Part shown: piece after piece, positions 18,295-27,156 of the stretch | Numbering within the stretch: position 1 is the first letter of the stretch | How the letters are laid out: every line of letters starts with the position of its first letter | Assembly: GCF_006517255.1 (NCBI RefSeq) | Contig: NZ_CP041185.1 | Span: 3,968,001 to 4,032,000, forward strand | Length of the DNA: 64,000 bases | Direction: 5' to 3' | Origin: Janthinobacterium tructae | GTDB taxonomy: Bacteria > Pseudomonadota > Gammaproteobacteria > Burkholderiales > Burkholderiaceae_D | Notes under the pieces: generated by a model | The model's input: the letters and a program-made list of their open reading frames with translations, nothing else | Told to the model about the DNA's origin: nothing | The model's database searches: none | Program-made: the position numbers and the translations under genes

Positions 18295-18354
18295 GAGCGT
18301 CTCCAGAGTTGTTGGTCAAGCATGTGTAGAGCATGCTTTTATGGAATTTCGTTG

Positions 18355-18372
18355 CGCGCAAACGTTTGCGCG
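18355..18372. promoter_or_regulatory. Operator palindrome of the ribose operon (probable RbsR site)
   Basis: CGCGCAAACGTTTGCGCG is a perfect 18-bp palindrome with the central CG step and AAACGTTT core expected of LacI-family operators. It lies 61-78 bases upstream of the rbsB start, where a repressor would cover the promoter. Confidence 0.8.
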
Positions 18373-18502
18373 AAGCGAATAGTGCCTCAATGCCCTATTA
18401 CAGTGCAAGCAAAACAGTATGTGCGGTGCAGCAAAAAGGGAGCGCCCAGAGGGGGACGGGCAGGCTGATGCGATCAGCCTGCCGAGGGGAAATGCGCGTC
18501 AG

Positions 18503-19384
18503 TCAGGACTTTGTTGCGGGACGGGCGCTGGCCCACTGCACCGCCAGCACGCTAGCCAGCACCAGCAGCAAGCCCAGCATCGACCAGCCCGTCATGGCCT
18601 GGCCCAGCAGGGCCCAACCCAGCACCACGGCCATCAGGGGACTGAGCAGTCCCAGCGAAGACACGGCCACGGGCGACAGCCTGGCGATGCCGCGAAACCA
18701 CAGCGCATACGCCAGCAGGGCACCGGCCAGGCACAGGTAGGCGTAGGCCAACACTTGCTGCAGGGACAAGGCCGGCAACGGTGCATCGGCCAGCCAGGCG
18801 ACGGGCGCCAGCATCAGGCCGCCGAGCAACAATTGCCAGCCCGTCAGCGCCAGCACGGGCAAGTCCGGCTTCCAGCGCCGCGTCAGATACGTGCCGGCCG
18901 CCATGCAGGCCGTGCCGCCCAGCGCGGCGGCGATGCCGATGGGTTCCCACACCGTGCGCGGCGACAACAACAAGACGCCCATGCCAGCCACGCCCAGCAC
19001 GCTGGCCCCCAAGGCCAGGCGGGCTGGGCGGCGTCCTTCCACGCCCCAGGCCAGGCCCATCACCAGCAGCGGCTGGATGGCCCCCACCACGGCCGCTAGG
19101 CCACCCGGCAAGCGGTAGGCGGCGACGAACAGCAGCGCCTGGAACACGCCGATATTGAGCGCGGAAAGAATCAGCACGCGGCCCCAGTCGCGCCGCGCGG
19201 GCAGGCGCCGCATCAGCAGCAGCAACAGCAAGCCAGCCGGCAACACGCGGATCAGGGCTGCCGTGAAGGGCCGGTCCGGCGGCAGCAGTTCGGACGTGAC
19301 GATATACGTGGAACCCCAGATCAGGGGCGCCAGCGCCGTGAGCAGAATGTCGCCCCAGGCGGGACGGGCAGAAGAAGAGCTCAT
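18503..19384 (-). CDS. EamA-family (DMT) transporter, probable metabolite exporter
   Basis: A 293-residue inner-membrane protein with ten hydrophobic segments in two homologous EamA halves. The first half begins LAPLIWGSTYIVTSELLP, a conserved EamA opening, and the second begins near GIAAALGGTACMAAGTYL. Members export amino acids, nucleosides or other small metabolites; the substrate cannot be read from sequence. It is followed on the same strand by rbsB but has its own upstream control region with two MarR-type palindromes, so regulation is probably ligand-responsive. Confidence 0.85.
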   Translation of the reverse strand: MSSSSARPAWGDILLTALAPLIWGSTYIVTSELLPPDRPFTAALIRVLPAGLLLLLLMRRLPARRDWGRVLILSALNIGVFQALLFVAAYRLPGGLAAVVGAIQPLLVMGLAWGVEGRRPARLALGASVLGVAGMGVLLLSPRTVWEPIGIAAALGGTACMAAGTYLTRRWKPDLPVLALTGWQLLLGGLMLAPVAWLADAPLPALSLQQVLAYAYLCLAGALLAYALWFRGIARLSPVAVSSLGLLSPLMAVVLGWALLGQAMTGWSMLGLLLVLASVLAVQWASARPATKS

Positions 19385-19389
19385 GTAAC

Positions 19390-19447
19390 TATCTCGACAT
19401 TAAGATAAAAGTCCAGTGTGGACGCGTACTATCTTGATGTCAAGATA
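19390..19447. promoter_or_regulatory. Two MarR-type operator palindromes upstream of the EamA transporter
   Basis: TATCTTGATGTCAAGATA (19430-19447) is a perfect inverted repeat with 8-base arms. TATCTCGACATTAAGATA (19390-19407) is a diverged copy exactly 40 bases away, about four helical turns. Sites of this type are usual for MarR-family repressors. No MarR gene lies in this window, so the regulator would act from elsewhere. Confidence 0.75.
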
Positions 19448-19479
19448 AATTGACAGGCGCGCCGCTGCCTGGCGGGCGT

Positions 19480-19503
19480 AAAAAAACCCGGCATGGCCGG
19501 GCT
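19480..19503 (-). terminator. Rho-independent terminator of the zinc-ribbon operon
   Basis: Read on the minus strand, AGCCCGGC pairs across a short loop with GCCGGG and is followed by seven T. It lies 45 bases after the stop of the last gene of the cluster. Confidence 0.85.
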
Positions 19504-19547
19504 TCTGGAATGATGCAAGGCGGCACGCTGCGCCACCCGCCGGATGC

Positions 19548-20633
19548 TTAATCGCGCACGCGCTGCAGCACCGTGATCGGCATGCCGCCGATGCTGAGCG
19601 TAGCCGTGTTGTTGCTATTGCTCAGGCTGATTTGCATGGCCATGCCGCCTGCGCCTTCCGGCGCGAACGTCACGACATTGCCCTCGGTGGTAAAGGTGCC
19701 TTTGCTTGCCTTGGCATTCTCGATGACGCTGTCACGCGTAAACTCCAGCACACCGCCCATCGGTGCCTTCCACTTGCCCACCAGCGGGTGGCCGCCAAAG
19801 CTGAACAGGCCTTTCAGTTTGTCCAGCATGCCCGGTCCCTGGGTGGCCGACGCATTGCCCAAGGCCCCTGCCATGGCCATGCTCATGGCGGCCTGCTGCA
19901 GTTGCGCGCGGTCGGTGACTTGCCATTGCTTGTCGACCAGCGCCAGCGGCAATTCCACTTCCAGGTCACCGTGCGGCAAGCGTTGCAGGATCAGTGCCCG
20001 GTCCGCCGATTTGGCCAGCCACGTCGCCTCATCGGTCAAGGCCAGCTTGGCAGTGGCCATTGCTACCTGCTGACCGCCTATCTCGCGCACCTGCTCGTAG
20101 CCGCTGACCTTGGCCACTTTCACGCCCTTGGCCACGCACAGCTTGTCGCCGCGCAAGGCTGCCTTGCCCGGGGCGGCCAGCGCGTAGACAAATTGCGATT
20201 GCGCAAGCCAGCCACCGCTGCTCTGCTCGACGGGAGCGGCGTACAGCCCGCTACGCACGAGGATATCGAGCCATTGCCGCGTGGAACTGTCGTACGAGGC
20301 CACGCGGATTTCTTCCTTCTGGTACGGCAAGTTGGTCAAGCAGAGCAACTTGTCGCGCGCCGCCTCGTCGGCCGTCAGGTGGGCATCGATGGCGCGGCTG
20401 AAACTGCTGGCCGAGGCCGCTTCGGGCGCCAGCAGCCACGCCAGGGCGCCGCCAGCCACGATGACTACCGCCAGCACGCCGCCGGCAATCATGACGTGGC
20501 GCCGCTGTACGCCGGCCCCGGCCGGACTGGCCGGCGCCGGCGCTGCCGCGGCAGGCAAGGTATTGCCGCATTCATCGCAAAAGCGCGCCCCCGGGGCATA
20601 GGCCGTGCCGCATTTGGTGCAGAAGTGAGCCAT
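19548..20633 (-). CDS. Zinc-ribbon membrane protein of unknown function (operon gene 4)
   Basis: A 361-residue protein. Residues 1-25 are a zinc ribbon (FCTKCG, 11 residues, FCDECG), followed by an Ala/Pro linker and one membrane segment (VMIAGGVLAVVIVAGGALAWLL, about 47-68). A roughly 290-residue domain follows that should lie outside the cytoplasm. Its C-terminus contains VGKWKAPMGGVLEFTRDSVI and TFTTEGNVVTFAPEG, resembling a small beta-barrel lipocalin-like or DUF-type module I cannot name. Start ATG 20633 has AAGG upstream and is eight bases from the preceding gene. The upstream extension of the frame overlaps that gene and lacks a ribosome site. Confidence 0.75.
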   Translation of the reverse strand: MAHFCTKCGTAYAPGARFCDECGNTLPAAAAPAPASPAGAGVQRRHVMIAGGVLAVVIVAGGALAWLLAPEAASASSFSRAIDAHLTADEAARDKLLCLTNLPYQKEEIRVASYDSSTRQWLDILVRSGLYAAPVEQSSGGWLAQSQFVYALAAPGKAALRGDKLCVAKGVKVAKVSGYEQVREIGGQQVAMATAKLALTDEATWLAKSADRALILQRLPHGDLEVELPLALVDKQWQVTDRAQLQQAAMSMAMAGALGNASATQGPGMLDKLKGLFSFGGHPLVGKWKAPMGGVLEFTRDSVIENAKASKGTFTTEGNVVTFAPEGAGGMAMQISLSNSNNTATLSIGGMPITVLQRVRD

Positions 20634-20641
20634 GGTGTGCC

Positions 20642-21754
20642 TTACTTGAGTTTGTGCGCGCATTCGCCGCAGAACACGTCATCGGACGCGACCGGTGCCT
20701 TGCAGCTCGGGCATTGCAGGCTGTCTGCCGGCGCAGCGGCTGGAGCGGCTGGTGCCGTCGCCTGCTCGGCGAGGGCGCGCGCACGTTCACGCGCTTCCTC
20801 GGCCTTTTTCTTGACCACCGCCAGGCCGTCGTTCAGGCTCGCTTCCGAGGCGCTGAAATCGACATTGCGCGTGGCGTTCAGGTAAATGATGCACACGCCC
20901 TTGGTGAAGATCAGGCCAGGCACAACGGCTGCGGCCGCCATCAGCAAGCCGCCGCCCAGGCCGGCAGCGATGATATAGCCGGAACCGCTGCCGCCACCCA
21001 GGCCCGAGGCCAGCGCGTACATATTCATCTGGCCGCCCAGACCCAGGATGCCGGCCGACATGCCCGTGGTCAGCGACACGCCCGTGCCCAGCACACCAAA
21101 GATCAGCAGCGCGGTAAACGACGTGATCAGGAACAGCAGCACTTCCAGCAGGATCACCGACACCAGCTTGGTGCGCACGATCAGGTTCAGGCGGGCAATG
21201 ATCTGGAACACGCTGGCGCCCGACCAGGCGGCAGGGCCGGCCAGTGGCAGCATCACGTAGAACAGCGCAAACACCAGCACGCCCAGCACGATGGCCGACA
21301 AGGGGAAGACCACCGCGTACAGCACGGGGCCCAGCACGGGGATTTTGCAGACGAACAAGATGATGGCGATGACGATCATGGCCGCCAGCACGATCAAAAA
21401 TTCCAGGAAGACGACCGCGATCAGGCGGTGGCTGGTGTACAGCGAGACGAGCACGGCATCAACCAGGCTCAAGCCAGGCTGGCCCTGCGCATCGCGCATC
21501 AGCAGGATGCCCACGGCGTTGGAACCGTAGAACATCACCAGAAAGGCCATCAAGCCGCCCAGGAAGGCCAGCACGACACTGCTCATGCTGCCGGCGAGCA
21601 TCGTCAGCACGCCGCCGACGAGCACCGCGCCGATGAAGGTCAGGGCCAGCAGGGCAATCGCGCGGAAATTCTTGATGGCATCGGTCGCTTCGATCAGCGA
21701 TCCCACGGCGGAGGAAAAGGGAAACGGTTTATGTGCTTCTGTGGAAATGGTCAT
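20642..21754 (-). CDS. Multi-pass membrane protein with C-terminal zinc ribbon (operon gene 3)
   Basis: A 370-residue protein with six to eight hydrophobic segments between about residues 30 and 285, including a Gly-rich loop (ALASGLGGGSGSGYIIAAGLG). A cytoplasmic region follows with a short coiled coil (VVKKKAEEARERARALAEQ) and a C-terminal zinc ribbon (CPSCKAPVASDDVFCGECAHKLK has CxxC-N9-CxxC). The ribbon is at the opposite end from its neighbours. I do not recognise the membrane domain. It is flanked by genes 2 and 4 on the same strand, 65 and 8 bases away. Confidence 0.75.
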   Translation of the reverse strand: MTISTEAHKPFPFSSAVGSLIEATDAIKNFRAIALLALTFIGAVLVGGVLTMLAGSMSSVVLAFLGGLMAFLVMFYGSNAVGILLMRDAQGQPGLSLVDAVLVSLYTSHRLIAVVFLEFLIVLAAMIVIAIILFVCKIPVLGPVLYAVVFPLSAIVLGVLVFALFYVMLPLAGPAAWSGASVFQIIARLNLIVRTKLVSVILLEVLLFLITSFTALLIFGVLGTGVSLTTGMSAGILGLGGQMNMYALASGLGGGSGSGYIIAAGLGGGLLMAAAAVVPGLIFTKGVCIIYLNATRNVDFSASEASLNDGLAVVKKKAEEARERARALAEQATAPAAPAAAPADSLQCPSCKAPVASDDVFCGECAHKLK

Positions 21755-21819
21755 GTCTAGCCTGGAAGGGGGAAATCGGGATGGGACGGCCTGCCTGGCC
21801 GCCCCGTGGTATTGCAGTG

Positions 21820-22542
21820 TCAGTACGCCAGCGCCAGTTGCAGCTCGCTCGCAGGCGCCTGGCGCTGGACGATCTGCAGTTTGACGTCCTGGCCGCCGAC
21901 ACGCTTGCTATTCAGGTACAAGGCGGTACGCACGGGATAAATGCCCTGCGGCACGCCTTCGGGCATGGGAATCGAGAAACCGCCCTTGTAGGCGCCGCTG
22001 CCGTTATTGCTGCTGACCACCTTGCGCACAGTTTTGATCAGGTCGCCATTTGGCTTGTACAGGCTCAATTCTTCTTCCACCAGCGGGTTCGGATCGCGCG
22101 TGCCGGCTGCCACTTCGATATACGAATTGGTCTGCGCCTTCTGGCCCGGACGTACGGAGGATGGCGTAAAGGCCGTCTCATACTTCACCAGCGTCGACTG
22201 CTCGGGCAGCTTGCCCTTGTTGGCCACCTTATAGTCGGCCTGCACCTGCTGCGCCGTCTTGACTTGCTGGCTTTGATAATTCAAAGCCACGCAGGCGAGT
22301 GCGCCCAGGCTGGCGCCCAGGGCCGCGCCGCGCACGGTATTCGTGCCACCGCCCAGCAAGCCGCCCACGACAGCGCCGATGCCGGCCAGCATGGCCGTAT
22401 TGCATTCACCGCTGGCCGCTTCCGTGCCTGCGGTGGTGGTGCCGGTGGCGCCAGGGCCACCCGGCGCGGCGCAACCGGCCAGCATCGAGGACACAACCAG
22501 CAGCGCTACCATGGGCTTGGCAATTTGTTTCAAGTTTTTCAC
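21820..22542 (-). CDS. Predicted lipoprotein (operon gene 2)
   Basis: A 240-residue precursor. I chose GTG 22542 because GGAG lies seven bases upstream; an ATG at 22563 exists without a ribosome site. The signal peptide ends in a lipobox, SSMLAGC, giving an N-terminal acylated Cys. Next comes a glycine-zipper-like stretch (AMLAGIGAVVGGLLGGGTN, then GAALGASLGALA), common in membrane-interacting lipoproteins. The C-terminal half (RPGQKAQTNSYIEVAAGTRD, then MPEGVPQGIYPVRTALYLNS) looks like a beta-sandwich. It would place an envelope component in the zinc-ribbon operon. Confidence 0.75.
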   Translation of the reverse strand: MKNLKQIAKPMVALLVVSSMLAGCAAPGGPGATGTTTAGTEAASGECNTAMLAGIGAVVGGLLGGGTNTVRGAALGASLGALACVALNYQSQQVKTAQQVQADYKVANKGKLPEQSTLVKYETAFTPSSVRPGQKAQTNSYIEVAAGTRDPNPLVEEELSLYKPNGDLIKTVRKVVSSNNGSGAYKGGFSIPMPEGVPQGIYPVRTALYLNSKRVGGQDVKLQIVQRQAPASELQLALAY

Positions 22543-22589
22543 GTTATTCTCCGGGAGGAACAAAATAGGGGGAAGGCAAGCAGCGCGGC

Positions 22590-23636
22590 TTACTCGATCT
22601 GGATTTGCGACAGCGCCTTGTCTTGCGCGTCTTTCGCCTTGCGCTTGATGTCGAGCGCGTAGCGGTTGCCCTTGTCCATGCGCAACACGGCATTCGCGTT
22701 GGCAATGGCACAGTCGTATTTGCGCTGGCTCATGCAGTGGCTCGCTTCCGACAGGCTCTCCGTGATCACGCTTTCCAGGCCGTCAGCCTTGTTGGCGGGG
22801 GCGGCTGGCGGTGCGGCCTTGACGGGCTTGGCGGGCTTTTCCACGACCGGGGCAGGTGCAGGGGCTGGCGCTGGTGCAGGCTCGGGCGCGGGCGCAGGGG
22901 CGGCAACCGGTGCTGGCGCCGGGGCGGGCACCGCTGGCGTCACGGCAGGCTCGGCCGCCGTGGCGCCATCGAGCGCAGGGTCGCTGATGGCCAGCGGCTT
23001 CTCGGCAGCAGGCGCAGGTTCCGGCGGCACAGGTGGCACGGGTGCCGGCTGCGACGCTGGCGGCTTGCTTGACAGGAAATAATACCCGCCTGCACCGCCC
23101 AGCAGCACTACCGCTGCGACGACTGCGGCAATCAGCTTGAGGGGAAGGCCACGCGGTCGCTTGTCGTCTGGCGCTTTGGGCACGCTGGCGGGTGCGGCAG
23201 CAAGTTCTGGTGCGGGCGCGTGGACAGGTGCGGGTGCGGGTGCGGGTGCGGGTGCGGGTGCGGGTGCGGGTGCGGCTTCAGGCTGGCGCTTTTCCAGCAC
23301 GGGCGGCGGCGCCGGTGCCGCGACAGGTTCCGCCACTGGCGCCGGGGCAGGTTCCGCCACTGGCGCCGGGGCAGGTTCAGGCATGGGCTCGATGGCGGGC
23401 GTAATGACCGGTTCCGGCAGAGGCGGCGGCGCCGTTGCGGCAACGGGCGCTACGGCAAAGCTGAACGCGCATTTGGGGCAGAATCTGGCATCGGCCTTGC
23501 AATCATGGCCGCACTGGCCACAGGATTTGCCTGGCACCTGGGCGGCAACAATCGTGGCAACGGCAAACGTCGTGCCGCACGAAGAACAGAATTTTGCACC
23601 CGGTTTATTCTCGGCCTGGCAGGAAAGGCATTTCAA
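22590..23636 (-). CDS. Double zinc-ribbon membrane protein with Pro-Ala linkers (operon gene 1)
   Basis: A 348-residue protein. Two zinc ribbons lie at residues 3-20 (CLSCQAENKPGAKFCSSC) and 39-56 (CGQCGHDCKADARFCPKC). They are followed by a long Pro/Ala/Glu linker containing a hexanucleotide repeat tract, one membrane segment (LIAAVVAAVVLLGGAGGYYFL, about 167-188) and a second Pro/Ala linker. The C-terminal region (about 290-348, ASHCMSQRKYDCAIANANAVL) looks like one TPR-like hairpin. The only start in this frame is TTG 23636, with GAGA six bases upstream; an in-frame stop lies seven codons before it. It opens a four-gene operon ending at the terminator at 19480. Confidence 0.75.
   Translation of the reverse strand: MKCLSCQAENKPGAKFCSSCGTTFAVATIVAAQVPGKSCGQCGHDCKADARFCPKCAFSFAVAPVAATAPPPLPEPVITPAIEPMPEPAPAPVAEPAPAPVAEPVAAPAPPPVLEKRQPEAAPAPAPAPAPAPAPAPVHAPAPELAAAPASVPKAPDDKRPRGLPLKLIAAVVAAVVLLGGAGGYYFLSSKPPASQPAPVPPVPPEPAPAAEKPLAISDPALDGATAAEPAVTPAVPAPAPAPVAAPAPAPEPAPAPAPAPAPVVEKPAKPVKAAPPAAPANKADGLESVITESLSEASHCMSQRKYDCAIANANAVLRMDKGNRYALDIKRKAKDAQDKALSQIQIE
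23227..23274 (-). repeat. Eight perfect copies of a hexanucleotide inside the zinc-ribbon gene
   Basis: The unit GGTGCG (plus strand) is repeated eight times and encodes alternating Pro-Ala on the minus strand. Slippage would add or remove Pro-Ala pairs without breaking the frame, so linker length probably varies between strains. Confidence 0.9.
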
Positions 23637-23852
23637 TTGGCATCTCTTTTCATATCAACGCTGACGCCGTACGCCCGCATCGCTTGCCAGAATGGCAGCT
23701 TTGTTGCCGTACGGCTAAATATGCAACGAGTATATTTTCAAACAGCAAGTTGCCACAAGAGAAAATTGCCTTTTGCTCTATTCAAATTTTAAATATTGGT
23801 AAAAATCCTGCCGCCAAGGAGATCTCGCGCACCACCTTGGTGCACGGAAAGC

Positions 23853-23889
23853 AAAAAACCCGGCAACGCAGTGTGCGTTGCCGGGTTTT
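23853..23889 (-). terminator. Rho-independent terminator after ygiQ
   Basis: A perfect 16-bp stem (23855-23870 with 23874-23889) and 3-base loop, followed on the minus strand by six T. It ends 35 bases after the ygiQ stop codon. The rest of the 288-bp gap to the zinc-ribbon gene is AT-rich and should hold that operon's promoter; I see no clear -35/-10 pair. Confidence 0.88.
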
Positions 23890-23924
23890 CAGGCGATGCC
23901 CGAAGGCCGAAGGCCTAAGGCAGC

Positions 23925-26261
<2,337 letters not shown>

Positions 26262-26423
26262 AGGGTACGGATTGTACCGGAATTGGCCATTTCCAACCTG
26301 GCGGCCTGATTTTTACTGTTGGATTTCAGTACAAAAAACGTTTATTTTTCAATCACTTGGGAAATTCCCATCGAGAAATTGTGACTGAGGAGCAGTTTTT
26401 ATCATTGCATCAACATCGTCTCG

Positions 26424-26543
26424 GCGCCTCTCAAAACCGTAGCGAGCAAGCTCAATGCCGGGTTGAGTAGCGGAGAACCGTACGAAGGTACGGTGAGCAA
26501 CGGATGCCCGGCAGTGGGCTGCGCAGTAGGTTTTCAGAGGTGC
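26424..26543. other. Structured intergenic element with a long outer stem and a possible pseudoknot
   Basis: A 120-base palindromic structure. The outer stem pairs 26424-26438 with 26529-26543 (14 of 15 positions, one wobble included). An inner hairpin CTCAA/TTGAG lies at 26451-26467 and a second, ACCGTAC/GTACGGT with GAAG loop, at 26477-26494. The loop of the first hairpin, TGCCGGG (26456-26462), is complementary to CCCGGCA (26507-26513), allowing a 7-bp pseudoknot. TGCATCA occurs at 26406-26412 and again at 26541-26547. No T run on either strand marks it as a terminator. It ends two bases before the DUF4404 stop codon. I cannot assign a family: it may be a mobile repeat or a non-coding RNA. 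Confidence 0.7.
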
Positions 26544-26544
26544 A

Positions 26545-26823
26545 TCAGATACCCATATTGGCTAGAATCTCACCCAACTCCCGCAGCGCCGGCTCCAGTT
26601 TCGGATGCTTGACGGCGAACTTGGCCGACAATTCCTGGCTGCGCTCGGCCAGGCCATAGGTGGTCGACTCTTCTTCCTGTTCCTGCGCGGCGCGCTTTTC
26701 CATCAGCAACTTGATGTCAACATCGAGTTTTTGCAGCAAACCATGCAGCTCTTCATCGACGGGGCCGCTGGTTGCTAGTGTCGAATGCAGTTGTTGCAGC
26801 GATTCCTTGAGTTTGCTATCCAT
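26545..26823 (-). CDS. DUF4404 family protein
   Basis: A small 92-residue cytoplasmic protein, largely helical (MDSKLKESLQQLHSTLATSG, then ELHGLLQKLDVDIKLLMEKR), ending in LEPALRELGEILANMGI. The pattern fits DUF4404, a family of unknown function. Start ATG 26823 has AGGA seven bases upstream; the longer frame to 26979 overlaps the preceding gene and is unlikely. It follows the VF530-like gene by 11 bases, so they form a two-gene unit. The structured element at 26424-26543 begins just after its stop codon on the minus strand. Confidence 0.75.
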   Translation of the reverse strand: MDSKLKESLQQLHSTLATSGPVDEELHGLLQKLDVDIKLLMEKRAAQEQEEESTTYGLAERSQELSAKFAVKHPKLEPALRELGEILANMGI

Positions 26824-26834
26824 GTTTTTTCCTG

Positions 26835-27047
26835 TCAGTCCGTAAATTGCGTGTCCAGGAACAATTGTTCCACCTTGCTCCTGGCCCACGGGGTCTTGCG
26901 CAAAAACTTCAGGCTCGACTTGATGCTGGGATCGCTGATGAAGCAATTGATATCGATGTGCTTGGCCAAGCCGTCCCAACCGTAGTGGGCGTGCAGGCGC
27001 GTCACGATACCTTCCAGGGTAATGCCATTCAAATCTTGCTGACTCAT
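26835..27047 (-). CDS. VF530-family (DUF2132) small protein
   Basis: A 70-residue protein, [20 protein letters not shown] onward, with [20 protein letters not shown] and [16 protein letters not shown], the conserved core of the VF530/DUF2132 family. A DNA-binding role has been suggested for the family from its fold. It lies 11 bases upstream of the DUF4404 gene on the same strand. Confidence 0.85.
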   Translation of the reverse strand: MSQQDLNGITLEGIVTRLHAHYGWDGLAKHIDINCFISDPSIKSSLKFLRKTPWARSKVEQLFLDTQFTD

Positions 27048-27156
27048 ATACTCTTTCGACTGCCTACTTATTTACATCTTACTCAATTCTACGCCGTCGG
27101 CACAGAAAGCTTGCGTGCGCCATGTCAACGCAACGCAAGCTTCTGATGAGGACGGA

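Noticed and set aside
26424..26543. Reading the structured element as a simple terminator or as a group II intron remnant
   Set aside because: No T run follows on either strand, and neither a recognisable intron domain V nor a reverse transcriptase is present.
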